This document shows, in pieces, positions 7,550 through 16,132 of a DNA stretch of 47,005 bases; positions within the stretch are counted from its first letter, which is position 1; each line of letters opens with the position of its first letter. Source of the DNA: RUG721 sp040307385 (lineage in GTDB: Bacteria; Actinomycetota; Coriobacteriia; Coriobacteriales; Atopobiaceae); assembly GCA_040307385.1 (NCBI GenBank), contig JAWRJQ010000034.1, positions 1 to 47,005 on the forward strand. Reading direction: 5' to 3'. Both the position numbers and the translations under genes were made by a program. The notes under the pieces were generated by a model that was given only the letters and a program-made list of their open reading frames with translations, made no database searches and was not told the origin of the DNA.

Positions 7550-9600
7550 GGCGCGCCCGCCAATTCCCGCAGATCGACCTCGAGGGGGATCGTCGTATCG
7601 GTTCCCGGCACGGGCAGCTCGGCGATGGTGATCGTGTCTCCGGGAACGCTGGGGAGCGCATCGGCCCCGAGCGCCTGAAGGATCTCGGCGATGCTGGGCG
7701 CGGGGCCGAGGGCGAGCACGAGCTGCTGGGCGCGCGCGATGCCGCCCAAGCCCGCGCGCTCGAACACCTGAGACGATGAGACGAGCACGGGCTTGAGCAT
7801 GCGGATGTCGCTCGGTTCGATGCCGGCGGCGCGCACGACACCCTCCACCTGGTTCTGCACCCATGCTCCGATGGAGGTGCCGAGGACGCCGTCGAGACGT
7901 TCGAGGAACGAGGACGCCTTCGCGGCGATGCCCTCGTAGGCGGAGCCGTACGATTCGATCAGCGCCCCCCACAGCCGTCCGGCGCCGCCGAGCACGCTGA
8001 ACAGGGCGGGATTGCGATCTGCAAGCCCATCGAAGAGGTGGGCGAGGATGGTGTTGCCTGCAGCGGACTCATCGGGGGCGAGCGTGGCTGCGGAGATGGC
8101 GATGCCGGGAGGCAGCGTCGCCGGATCGAGGAAGCTCGCGCCGAGCGTCGGAGGCACATGCGCGCCGTCCGTGCGCGCGGCGATGGCGACGCACCCCCAG
8201 GCGCCGGGCGGGACGATGCGCGGGCGCGGAGCTTCCAGCGCCGCCAGCGCCTCCTGGAAGGAATCGAGTCCGTCATGGGCCCGCTCCGAAAGCTCGCCCT
8301 CGGCTGCGGCGCAATCGGCGCATGCCTGCTGGAAGTCACGCGAGGCGAGGACGATTTCGCGCCAGTAGTGCTCGAAGCCGTTGTCGATGTTCGTGGACGC
8401 CGCGGCGACCCTGCCCATATCGACCACATCCATCTGGCATGTCTCGCAGCGGGCCACGGCCCCCGCGTCGATATCCGCCAGCGAGGCATGCCCTGCCGTG
8501 GGCTGCCCCTGCGCCGCCGGGCATTCGAGCGTTGCATGGAGCACGATCCCGTCTTGGCTCGTGCAGGGCCAGAGCGCGTCGGTGTAGAGCGAGGTGGCCC
8601 TCGTCTCCGTCGTGTTATGCGGAAACTCGGGCAGATACAGGCTGACGCTGCCATCGGCGTGCTCATGGTACGAGGCGGACGCGAGCTCATCGATCGCATA
8701 GCTGTAAAACGCCTTGCGTGCGCACGAATCCACGAGCGCTTCAAGCGTGCCGTGTTCAGGAGCGTCACCGTCGAGGCGCACGGGGTAGTAGGTCCGTGCC
8801 CGGATGATCGCCGCCCCGAACGTCCAGGACTCGTAGGTGGGGTAATCGGGATTCTGCGCGCCGCTCAGGCCTGCGAGCGTCAGAGCCCGCTCGCGCATGC
8901 AGCGCGGACGCTGGCCGCAGTCGGCCATCCAACCCCTCATACGCGCATCGTCCGCACGTCGTTGCGCCTCCTCGACGCGTTCGCACGCCTCCTGCATGCG
9001 CTCCGCATCCTTCTCGAGGGAGGCCGTGTCGATATCGGTGTCGAGGGTCGAGAAGTCGCTGCGCCCTTCAAGGGGCAGCGGGACGGCGACGCCCGTGTAG
9101 GAGATGCCGTCCTCCCCGTTCGCCTGCGCGACGGCGAGCGCATCGAGCGCGACGAGCGCGGGCACGAACCGCTCGAGCTTGGAGAGCCCCTCGACGGCGC
9201 TGCGGGCGAACGATGAGCGTGCGTCGAGCACCGAGGTTCCGAGGTCGAGCAGCTCTGCGGCAGCAGGGGCAGCTCCGGGGATGCAGGAGAGCACGAGGCC
9301 GCCGCCGCAGGTGACAAGCCCTGCCAGCCCCATGGAGAGGATAAGCGCATCGCACACTTGCGCGCAGATGGCGTAGCGTGCGACCACGTTCGATCCGGCA
9401 AGGGCGCACGCGTCGGCGACTTCCTGCACCTCTGCAGAGCGCGAGAGGCTCCACTGCGCGCGTCCCGCGAACAGCACCAGCGTGATGCTCAGCAGCAGGG
9501 CGACGGCCATGGCGACCGTCGTGTAGCCGCCCTCGTCATCGATGAACAGCGCACGGGGATCCAAGGTGCGCCTATCGGTCCCAGACGCCCATCCATGCAT
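7546..9600 (-). CDS. Large TadG-like pilus protein
   Basis: A 684-residue protein with one N-terminal membrane segment (about 28-47) preceded by DDEGGYTTVAM, the position of a pilin-like helix but without the Glu5 of the TadE proteins. The external part is long, Ala/Cys-rich and partly helical, with many paired cysteines (for example CARKAFY and RCETCQMD). No von Willebrand domain can be recognised, so it is TadG-like by position and topology rather than by a clear family motif. The ATG at 9600 is preferred because GGGAGG lies 8 bases upstream. It overlaps the end of the preceding tadE by 29 bases and is coupled by ATGA to the following one. Confidence 0.75.
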   Translation of the reverse strand: MHGWASGTDRRTLDPRALFIDDEGGYTTVAMAVALLLSITLVLFAGRAQWSLSRSAEVQEVADACALAGSNVVARYAICAQVCDALILSMGLAGLVTCGGGLVLSCIPGAAPAAAELLDLGTSVLDARSSFARSAVEGLSKLERFVPALVALDALAVAQANGEDGISYTGVAVPLPLEGRSDFSTLDTDIDTASLEKDAERMQEACERVEEAQRRADDARMRGWMADCGQRPRCMRERALTLAGLSGAQNPDYPTYESWTFGAAIIRARTYYPVRLDGDAPEHGTLEALVDSCARKAFYSYAIDELASASYHEHADGSVSLYLPEFPHNTTETRATSLYTDALWPCTSQDGIVLHATLECPAAQGQPTAGHASLADIDAGAVARCETCQMDVVDMGRVAAASTNIDNGFEHYWREIVLASRDFQQACADCAAAEGELSERAHDGLDSFQEALAALEAPRPRIVPPGAWGCVAIAARTDGAHVPPTLGASFLDPATLPPGIAISAATLAPDESAAGNTILAHLFDGLADRNPALFSVLGGAGRLWGALIESYGSAYEGIAAKASSFLERLDGVLGTSIGAWVQNQVEGVVRAAGIEPSDIRMLKPVLVSSSQVFERAGLGGIARAQQLVLALGPAPSIAEILQALGADALPSVPGDTITIAELPVPGTDTTIPLEVDLRELAGAP

Positions 9601-10048
9601 CCACATCACCTCCCAGCCATGAGGGCCTCAGCCGGTGCGCATAGGTTGCGGCGAGCACGATGCCCTGATCGTCATGATCGATGGCAAGCCGCGCAAGCAT
9701 GCCGAATACCGGCAGAGGCCGCGCGTGTCCGCGAATGGCAACCTCCACGTACCCCGAGCGTTCCGAGAACTCGATCTGCCAATCGTCCGCACCGCCGACA
9801 TGGAATAGGCTCACCGCAGGAACGGCGGACAGGCGGCGGATGCAGAAGGCCCGCACCGCATCGTCTCCGCACGATGCGGTGACGAGCAGACGGCCCGTCT
9901 CGGCCGCAGCCTGCTCCATGACCATGCGCGTGTAGAGCAGGCAGGCCGGTTGCAGGAGCATGCCCAGCACGAGCAGGACCGCCGGCAGCAGAAGCGCCGC
10001 CTCCACGCTCGCCTGGCCGTCCGTTCGCACGAGCAGCGCCGTGCGCAT
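9572..10048 (-). CDS. TadE-like pseudopilin
   Basis: A 158-residue protein. The N-terminus has GQASVEAALLLPAVLL (residues 11-26), a textbook TadE motif with a G|QxxxE cleavage site and a following membrane helix. The remaining external domain contains DDWQIEFSERSGYVEV. Its ATG at 10048 starts just after the stop of the small pilin-like gene (TAG at 10050-10052). The protein is the second of two TadE-type subunits in the operon. Confidence 0.87.
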   Translation of the reverse strand: MRTALLVRTDGQASVEAALLLPAVLLVLGMLLQPACLLYTRMVMEQAAAETGRLLVTASCGDDAVRAFCIRRLSAVPAVSLFHVGGADDWQIEFSERSGYVEVAIRGHARPLPVFGMLARLAIDHDDQGIVLAATYAHRLRPSWLGGDVDAWMGVWDR

Positions 10049-10049
10049 G

Positions 10050-10259
10050 CTAGAACACCGCCGCATCTTGCACCGTGGCGAGCGGATCCGATTCCGAGAG
10101 CACGTGAGCCGAGCTGCCGACCACCGCATCGAAGGTGGCCGGACGCTGGAGAAACGTCAGAAGCAGACCGAGCGCGGCGATGCTGACCAGCAGCGAGAGC
10201 AGCACGAGGGCGTATTCGAGCGTCGACTGTCCCGAGCAGTTGCGCATGCGTGCATCCAT
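10050..10259 (-). CDS. Small Flp/TadE-type pilin-like protein
   Basis: A 69-residue protein with SGQSTLEYALVLLSLLVS at 9-26: cleavage after Gly10 would give mature Gln-Ser-Thr-Leu-Glu-Tyr, with Glu5 and Tyr6 exactly as in Flp pilins. After the hydrophobic helix is a short acidic tail. It may be a second structural pilin or a minor pilin. The ORF ends just before the downstream tadE ATG and follows the unknown gene at 10284. Confidence 0.8.
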   Translation of the reverse strand: MDARMRNCSGQSTLEYALVLLSLLVSIAALGLLLTFLQRPATFDAVVGSSAHVLSESDPLATVQDAAVF

Positions 10260-10283
10260 ATCAGCTCTCCTTCACAGCCGAAG

Positions 10284-10703
10284 TCACGGTTGAACGCCGA
10301 GGCGGATGGTTTGGACCGTGCTCGATCCGTCCTCCTCGCCTCCGATGACGAGGATCTCGGCCCAACCCTCGCCCTGGATGAGGCACCCCCATACGTTGCC
10401 GAGCATGTCGAGGTAGCCCGCGCACTCCACGGAGCACGACCCTGCATCGCGATAGGCCTCGAGCCTCCGCGATGCTTCCCGCACAAGCGGAAGCTCCGAA
10501 TGCTCGATCGTGCGACCCTGTTCCAGCTCTGCCGGGATGGCGGGCACGGCGCCGATCGGCCCCAAGCCGATCGAGCCCGCACCCGGATCGTCCCGGTCGG
10601 CATCGGGGCTGCGCGCCCGCGCCGCATACAGCGATGATGCGAGGACGATGAGGCCGACGGCGAGCGCTACAGCGAGTTGATGCCCTCTGCAATGGCGCTC
10701 CAC
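10284..10703 (-). CDS. Exported protein of unknown function in the Tad operon
   Basis: A 139-residue protein beginning at GTG 10703, eight bases past a GGGGGAG site; it overlaps the flp gene by 37 bases. One N-terminal hydrophobic helix (about 9-27) acts as a signal or anchor. The rest is external, Pro/Gly-rich in its first part, with a cysteine pair in CSVECAGYLDMLG. I do not recognise the family. Position between two pilin genes suggests an accessory or assembly role; this is inference only. Confidence 0.7.
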   Translation of the reverse strand: MERHCRGHQLAVALAVGLIVLASSLYAARARSPDADRDDPGAGSIGLGPIGAVPAIPAELEQGRTIEHSELPLVREASRRLEAYRDAGSCSVECAGYLDMLGNVWGCLIQGEGWAEILVIGGEEDGSSTVQTIRLGVQP

Positions 10704-10852
10704 AGCTCCCCCACCTTCTCCCGAAACGCGAGGATGGCGAGTATCGCGATCACGACGAGCACGCCGACGAGGATGGCGTATTCCGTCGTTCCCTGCCCCG
10801 ACTCGTCTGTGAGGAGCTCTCGCGTTCGGGCGGCCAGATTCGCACGGTCCAT
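10667..10852 (-). CDS. flp: Flp-type major pilin
   Basis: A 61-residue type IVb prepilin. Residues 18-30 read SGQGTTEYAILVG; cleavage after Gly19 leaves Gln-Gly-Thr-Thr-Glu-Tyr, so Glu5 and Tyr6 are conserved, followed by the hydrophobic assembly helix to about 42. Length and pattern are those of the major Flp subunit. The ribosome site GAAAGGAGAACGAAC precedes the start. The prepilin peptidase needed for maturation is not encoded in the window. Confidence 0.9.
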   Translation of the reverse strand: MDRANLAARTRELLTDESGQGTTEYAILVGVLVVIAILAILAFREKVGELWSAIAEGINSL

Positions 10853-10879
10853 GTTCGTTCTCCTTTCACGGGACCTACT

Positions 10880-11500
10880 TCAGACGGTTTGCAGCGCCGG
10901 GCCCATCAGCGGCCCGAGTATTGCCAGAAGCATGGCGGGAACGATGAGGGTTCCCAGAGGTATGAGCATCTTGACCGGAACCTTCTCGATGGCCTCCTCC
11001 ACATGCGAGCGATGCTCGTCGCGGATGGCCTGCGCCTGGTGCTCGAGCACATCGGCCAAGGGAGACCCGAAGGCAAGCGCCTCGATCACGGCTGCGGAGA
11101 ATCGCTTGAGTGCATCGACCTCAAGGCGCCTTGCAAGCTGCGACAGCGCCTCGGATCGCGTCGTCACGCCCATGCGCCACGACACCATGGCCTCCGCGAG
11201 CGCCGATGAGAGCTCGTTGGCATAGCGCGTGCAGTAGAGCTCGAGCGAGGCGTCGAACGAAAGCCCCGCAGAGAGCCCGAGCGTGAGGACGTCGAGCAGG
11301 ACGGGCAGTTGAAGCAGGCACGCCCTCCTCTGATCCTGCAGGCGCTCGCGCTCAAGATATGCGGCAACGGGGCCTGCGCGGCGCACCCATGCCCCGAGCT
11401 TCTCCAGAGCCGCCGGAGCATCCACGTGCGGAGGCGCGCCTCCGAGCGCTGCGTGCGCGGCGATGAACGAGCACAGCGCCGCAACCGCCACGGCGACCAT
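10880..11500 (-). CDS. tadC: Tad pilus inner-membrane platform protein TadC
   Basis: A 206-residue membrane protein of the type II secretion F family. It has an N-terminal membrane segment (about 1-18), a cytosolic four-helix domain with LPVLLDVLTLGLSAGLSFD near 75, and two C-terminal segments ending LMGPAL. It is shorter than the usual TadC (around 300) mainly at its N-terminus. Start ATG 11500 shares its A with the TGA of tadB, so translation is coupled. With TadB it forms the platform driven by the TadA ATPase. Confidence 0.88.
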   Translation of the reverse strand: MVAVAVAALCSFIAAHAALGGAPPHVDAPAALEKLGAWVRRAGPVAAYLERERLQDQRRACLLQLPVLLDVLTLGLSAGLSFDASLELYCTRYANELSSALAEAMVSWRMGVTTRSEALSQLARRLEVDALKRFSAAVIEALAFGSPLADVLEHQAQAIRDEHRSHVEEAIEKVPVKMLIPLGTLIVPAMLLAILGPLMGPALQTV

Positions 11501-12438
11501 CACAGCACCCCCTTCGAGAGATTGCGCACGATGAGCACGGCTGCGAGATCCATGCAGGCCGCAAGGGCGATCGATATGATGCCCGCAGGCGTGGACAGGC
11601 CGCTGCGGAAGTCGGGCGATATCATGAGCAGGATCGCGACGAGCAGCGCGGGAAGCAGGCATACGATGCGAACCGAGAGCCTGACCTGCGCGGTCTTCAC
11701 CGTCAGCAACCGCTCGAGCTCGCCCGCGCGCTCGACGAGACCCGCAGAGCGCATGAAGAGTCCTTGGAGCGGGCTTCCCGTCTGGTGCGAGATGGCGAGC
11801 GCGCTCGAGAGCAGGCCTGCGCCGGTTGTGCCGAGCCTGCTCGCCAGATCTTCGAGCACCTCGTCGTACGGATCGCCGCACGCGAGCCTGAGCGAGCAGT
11901 GCGCGAAGGCCGGAGCCGCAGCGCTGCCTTCGCGCGACCCCACGTAGGAGATCGCCTGCGAGAGCGTGAGTCCGGAACCCAGCGACACCGCAAGGGAGCG
12001 GAACACCGCGGGCATCTCTGCGGAAAGCGCCTGATCGCAGGCGCGCCTGCGCCGCACCGCATAGGCCGCTATGCTTAAGGCGTACGAGCCCGCCCCCACG
12101 AGCGCGCCCCAGAACGATCCCGCAAGCACGATGCCGAGAAGCGCGGTTGCGAAGCCGAGCACCAGGAGGGCCGCGCCCGCCTCGGAAGCCGAGAGGGCGA
12201 GCCCCTCCGCAAGCAGCCATGCGCGCAGACCGTCTGCTGCGGATGCGGCAGCTGGAGCGGCGAGCACGGCATCGATGGCGGCGGTGCGCGAGAGCGCTCC
12301 GAGGGCGCTCCGTTCGAGATGGGCGATGCGCCGCAGAAACCTCACGAGCATCGTCTGCGTTGCGCCTTCATCGGGCACCGCGAACAGAGCCGCGCATGCA
12401 GCAGCGGCCGCAGACGCTATGAGAGCATGGATCGCCAT
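11500..12438 (-). CDS. tadB: Tad pilus inner-membrane platform protein TadB
   Basis: A 312-residue membrane protein. The start at 12438 follows GAGGAGGCAAGCAT. It has an N-terminal segment, a second pair of segments near 90-135 and a T2SF domain with the conserved LGSGLTLSQAI motif near 165, then two terminal segments. It overlaps the end of tadA by 22 bases and the tadC start by one base, so the three genes form one coupled block. The role is polytopic platform of the pilus machine. Confidence 0.9.
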   Translation of the reverse strand: MAIHALIASAAAAACAALFAVPDEGATQTMLVRFLRRIAHLERSALGALSRTAAIDAVLAAPAAASAADGLRAWLLAEGLALSASEAGAALLVLGFATALLGIVLAGSFWGALVGAGSYALSIAAYAVRRRRACDQALSAEMPAVFRSLAVSLGSGLTLSQAISYVGSREGSAAAPAFAHCSLRLACGDPYDEVLEDLASRLGTTGAGLLSSALAISHQTGSPLQGLFMRSAGLVERAGELERLLTVKTAQVRLSVRIVCLLPALLVAILLMISPDFRSGLSTPAGIISIALAACMDLAAVLIVRNLSKGVL

Positions 12439-13730
12439 ATGCTTGCCTCCTCTTCGGAGACGATGCCTTCCTCGAGCGCAGGCTCCACGAAGGCGGGCAG
12501 GTGGGAGAGCTTCCACGTATCGGACAGATGGTCGAAGGAGACGCAGGTCTTGAGCTCGACGTGGCCGTCTTCGGCGCGCAGGACCTCCGACAGCGAGCCG
12601 ATGCGCCGGAAGCCGTCCGAGCGCCTGCACGACATGACCAGGATATCGAGGGCCGTGGCGATCTGCTCCTCGATGAGCGCGGGAGGCAGGTTCATGCCGA
12701 AGCGCGCCATCAGGATGAGGCGGGTGATCGCCTCGCCCGCGTCACCCGCATGCAGCGTGGTCAGCGAGCCGGGATGGCCCGTGTTCATGGCGTTGAGCAT
12801 ATCGATGGTCTCCTCGCCGCGCACCTCGCCCACGATGATGCGGTCGGGCCGCATGCGCAACGCGTTCTTCACGAGGTCGCGGATGGATATCTCCCCGGTT
12901 CCCTCGATGGAGGCGTCGCGCGCCTCGAGCGGAACCACGTGCGGGTGGGTATCGAATTTAAGCTCGCACGAGTCCTCGATGGTGACGATGCGCTCGCCGT
13001 GGTCGATCTCGCACGACAGCGCATTCAGAAGCGTGGTCTTGCCTGAGCCCGTGCCCCCGGCAACCGCGATGCTCTTCCGCGCCTTCACCGCGCAGGAGAG
13101 CAGCCGCGCGTACCATGCGGGCAAGGCGCCCAGCTCGCGCAGGCGCTCAAGCGACGTGATGCGTCCCGAGAACTTGCGGATGCTCACGGCAGGGCCTTTC
13201 GGCGCGACCGGCGCCACGATGGCGTTGACGCGATCGCCGTTGGCGAGGCGGGCGTTCACGATGGGGCTGCTCTTGTCGAGACGGCGTCCCAGCGGAGCGA
13301 GGATCCTGTCGAGCACGAGCATGACCTGCTCCTCGGAGTCGAAGACGTGCGAGGACGGCTCGAGACGGCCCGCGCGCTCGAAGAAGATGGACGAGGGGCC
13401 GTTGATGAGCACCTCGCTCACCCCCTCGTCGTCCATCAAGGGCTGAATGGGACCGAGCCCGCAGATCTCGTCGAGCACCTGGCGCACCAGCGTGTCGAAG
13501 TTCTCGGGAAGCACCTTATCGCGCTGGGTGTTCAAGATGGAGAGCAGGGCGACTTCGAGCTCCGCGCGCGCACGCTCGACGGATCCCTGCGCAACCTGGG
13601 ATGCAACCGCCTGCAGCCCGAGGCGCTCGATGAGCGCATGCTTGAGCCACTGCCGCTGCTCGGCCAGGCCTCGGCTCTCCTTGCATGACATGCTCGCGCC
13701 CTGTTGGCGCACACGCTCGAGAACGCTCAT
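12417..13730 (-). CDS. tadA: Tad pilus assembly ATPase TadA (CpaF)
   Basis: A 437-residue hexameric secretion ATPase that powers pilus assembly. Walker A is GGTGSGKTT (225-233), the Asp box follows at IVTIEDSCEL (about 248-257), and the Walker B and conserved GEVRG are in RIIVGEVRGEE (about 297-307). The His-box region TLHAGDAGEAITR is also present. The N-terminal helical domain is complete. The start lies next to the stop of cpaE. Lack of a transmembrane segment places it in the cytosol at the TadBC platform. Confidence 0.96.
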   Translation of the reverse strand: MSVLERVRQQGASMSCKESRGLAEQRQWLKHALIERLGLQAVASQVAQGSVERARAELEVALLSILNTQRDKVLPENFDTLVRQVLDEICGLGPIQPLMDDEGVSEVLINGPSSIFFERAGRLEPSSHVFDSEEQVMLVLDRILAPLGRRLDKSSPIVNARLANGDRVNAIVAPVAPKGPAVSIRKFSGRITSLERLRELGALPAWYARLLSCAVKARKSIAVAGGTGSGKTTLLNALSCEIDHGERIVTIEDSCELKFDTHPHVVPLEARDASIEGTGEISIRDLVKNALRMRPDRIIVGEVRGEETIDMLNAMNTGHPGSLTTLHAGDAGEAITRLILMARFGMNLPPALIEEQIATALDILVMSCRRSDGFRRIGSLSEVLRAEDGHVELKTCVSFDHLSDTWKLSHLPAFVEPALEEGIVSEEEASIWRSMLS

Positions 13731-14963
13731 CTAGCTCGCCTCCCTCGTGCGCGAAAACCGCCAGAACCTCCGGCGCACGCGCGGCTCGCGCACGGCCTTG
13801 CGCGCAGCATCGCATGCGGGCAGGCACCCGAGCTCCTCAAGCGTCTGCGCAAGGCAGGCGGCGACCGAGCGGATGAAATCGCCCGTGTAGCGGGAGAGCT
13901 CGTGGGCGAGGCCCTCTTCGAGCATCCGAGCGACCTCTCGACCGCCCTCGAACACCCTGAGCGGACGTGCCACCTCGAGGCCCACCTCGGCGCGCCCGAA
14001 CGAGAAATCGGGCTTGGCGGAGGGATCTGCCCGGTTCTCGAGACGCATGATGCGCGTGCGTGCCACGCCCAAGCGCACGGCGAGCCCTCCCAGCCGGGCA
14101 AGCGGGGCGAGCGCTGCGTGGCGGCCGTCGTAGACGAGCACCGCGCGGTCGGCGCGTTGCAACGCCGCCGCCACGGCATCCGTGATCGTCGATGAGGTGT
14201 CCACGAGGACGAGATCGGCATGCGCGCTCGCATGGTCCAGAAGCGCGGCCGTGTACGGCGCGGCGGCCTCCGCAAGCTCGGGAAGGCTGCAGGGACCCCA
14301 TAGATCGATGCCTTCGCCCACGGAGAGCGCCTGGGCAGCCAGCGAGGCAGGATCCGCATCGTGGAGCTGGGCGAGGTCGCCGCCCCGCTTGAGGCCGAAG
14401 CAGGAATAGAGGTTGCCGTTCGCGAGGTCGAGATCGATCAGGGCCACATGCATGCCCCATGACGCGGCGATCAGCGCCGCGGTGGCCGCGATGGCCGTCT
14501 TTCCCGCGCCTCCGCGACCCGAGCAGAGCACCACCACGGGCGCACGCGCATCCAACCCATCCCGCGCCCGCTCGGGGGTCGGCATTCCCTGGGGGCGGTT
14601 GTGTTGCATGGTGTCGGGCACGGGATGGGGTTGGGCCGCTCCGGCCTCGTACACGCGGGCGATCCCCGCGCTCTTGGCGCGCGAGCGCAGCGACCCCGAG
14701 GCGTTCTCCACCACGAGGACCACCTCGGAGGCGCATCCATCGAGCGCGGCGGCGGCGCAGAGGTTGATATCGGAGACGCCGTTCCTGCTGAACCCGGCGA
14801 GCGCAGCGCACGCCCCGTCGTCATTCTGCACAAGCAGCTGCCTGAACTCCGAGGCGGACTCGGTGTGCGTGCAGGACGCAGCAGGATAGAGCGTGCGCGC
14901 TATCGCGAACAGATCGTCCTTCATCGATGAGGGGCAGCAGCAGAGACAGTGTTCGGTGGCCAT
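13731..14963 (-). CDS. CpaE/TadZ-like MinD-family ATPase
   Basis: A 410-residue protein that in Tad systems positions or organises the assembly machine at the membrane. The N-terminal 140 residues resemble a degenerate receiver-like domain. The C-terminal MinD/ParA domain has a deviant Walker A, SGRGGAGKT (148-156), in which the usual signature Lys is Arg, then LIDLDLANGNL as the switch and a DLVLVDTSS Walker B. It has a basic C-terminus (RVRRRFWRFSR) suited to membrane contact. Start 14963 follows GAGGAATGAT. It sits between cpaB and tadA, the standard position. Confidence 0.88.
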   Translation of the reverse strand: MATEHCLCCCPSSMKDDLFAIARTLYPAASCTHTESASEFRQLLVQNDDGACAALAGFSRNGVSDINLCAAAALDGCASEVVLVVENASGSLRSRAKSAGIARVYEAGAAQPHPVPDTMQHNRPQGMPTPERARDGLDARAPVVVLCSGRGGAGKTAIAATAALIAASWGMHVALIDLDLANGNLYSCFGLKRGGDLAQLHDADPASLAAQALSVGEGIDLWGPCSLPELAEAAAPYTAALLDHASAHADLVLVDTSSTITDAVAAALQRADRAVLVYDGRHAALAPLARLGGLAVRLGVARTRIMRLENRADPSAKPDFSFGRAEVGLEVARPLRVFEGGREVARMLEEGLAHELSRYTGDFIRSVAACLAQTLEELGCLPACDAARKAVREPRVRRRFWRFSRTREAS

Positions 14964-14964
14964 A

Positions 14965-15768
14965 TCATTCCTCGCTCTCGTGCGATTCGGCGCCAGCGGG
15001 GAGCTTCTCGCCGCGCGCATCGGCCTCTACATGCGATGCCGCGTCCTCCGCAGCATCGACGGGCGGTGCTTCCGTCTCGGAATCCTCCAGAGCCGGCACG
15101 TCGACGGGCGCCTCCGCGCTGCTCTCGTCGGTAAGCTCGACGTCGTCGGCGGGAACCACGAGACGCAGGTCGCCCCGGGCGCTCGCGGCAAGGACGGCAC
15201 TCACGTCCTGGGGCTGAACGGCAAGCGAGATGGATTGGGTCTGCGAGAAGGAGGTTGTCTCGACGGGCGACGCGAGCACGAGCGCATGGGCGGTCACCAT
15301 GACCGTGCTGTTGGAGCCCACCGCATACGCGATGACGCGTGTGCCGGCGGATATGCTCCGCGACAAGCCGAGCTTATCGGTCATGGGCAGCGAGAGCGCC
15401 ACGAAGCCCGCCGGCACATCCAGACCGCTCGCCCCTTCGCGGAAGTTGAGCTGCGTCAGCGGCAGGCCCTGTGCCACAGGCACCGTGATCTGCCTGCCTA
15501 TGACGTCCTCGATGCGCGTCAGGGCCTGGTCGGGGGCAAGGTCTGCAAGCCATTCGCTCGCGGCAACCGACCCGGCATCGATGACGTCGCCGTATTCGAG
15601 CGTGCGCGTTGCCACGACCAAGCTCACCACCTCTCCCCCGTAGCGCTCGAGCGCATCGATGCGCATGCGCTCCGACTCCGCCTTAACCTGATTGCCGTAT
15701 ATGAGGCATGCGGCAACCGATACGATGCTGCAAAGCGCTGCCGCCGCCATCCTCGTGCGCTGGGACAT
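14965..15768 (-). CDS. CpaB/RcpC-like SAF-domain pilus protein
   Basis: A 267-residue protein with one N-terminal membrane segment (about 6-24), then an external SAF-type domain: DVIDAGSVAASEW, VIGRQITVPVAQGLPL and later VPAGFVALSLP are typical of CpaB. The C-terminal 60 residues are an acidic, Glu/Ala-rich tail, possibly disordered. It is the first gene of the Tad operon and stops just before cpaE. The ribosome site is weak (TTTGGATCCT before ATG 15768), so an earlier start cannot be excluded. In Gram-negatives CpaB helps the secretin; no secretin gene is seen here, as expected for a monoderm. Confidence 0.85.
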   Translation of the reverse strand: MSQRTRMAAAALCSIVSVAACLIYGNQVKAESERMRIDALERYGGEVVSLVVATRTLEYGDVIDAGSVAASEWLADLAPDQALTRIEDVIGRQITVPVAQGLPLTQLNFREGASGLDVPAGFVALSLPMTDKLGLSRSISAGTRVIAYAVGSNSTVMVTAHALVLASPVETTSFSQTQSISLAVQPQDVSAVLAASARGDLRLVVPADDVELTDESSAEAPVDVPALEDSETEAPPVDAAEDAASHVEADARGEKLPAGAESHESEE

Positions 15769-16132
15769 AGGATCCAAACCGTCTTTCTCGTCGAAGGTAT
15801 GCGAGACTGATTGTCGGGCCGTATGGTGTTGAAAACCCGCGACGTGTTCGAAAGGGCTGTCGGCAGCCTTGTCCGTATCTGTCGTCACGCTGGCAGACGC
15901 GCGGTCCCGTCCTGCCTGCGGGCTCGAAAGCCCGTTCTGCGGAATGTCGCCCGCATATGAAAATAATCCGTTTCGGTCGACAGGCCGCAGGAAGCCGCCG
16001 GGAAGCACGTTGTCGAAGGCATGTGGACGTTGTCGAGAGCGGTGCAGCCCGCACCCGACCTGCGAGAAGCGCGTAGAATCACATTGTTATATAATCGTGC
16101 GCGATATTATAGCGCCCAGAAAGGACATCCCG
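15769..16132. other. Divergent regulatory region between cpaB and ohrR-like genes
   Basis: The 364 bases hold no supported gene. The right end carries the promoter/operator of the OhrR-like gene. The left part must contain the start of the Tad transcript; an AT-rich stretch near 15955-15972 (minus strand GGATTATTTT) is a possible -10, but I see no good -35. Confidence 0.45.
16084..16112 (+). promoter_or_regulatory. Promoter and probable autoregulatory operator of the OhrR-like gene
   Basis: TTGTTA (16084-16089) and TTATAG (16107-16112) are spaced by 17 bases. The interval carries an imperfect inverted repeat, TATAATCG/CGATATTATA at 16091-16111, overlapping the promoter. MarR/OhrR dimers bind such AT-rich palindromes, so autorepression is likely. 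This is inference from position and symmetry. Confidence 0.45.
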
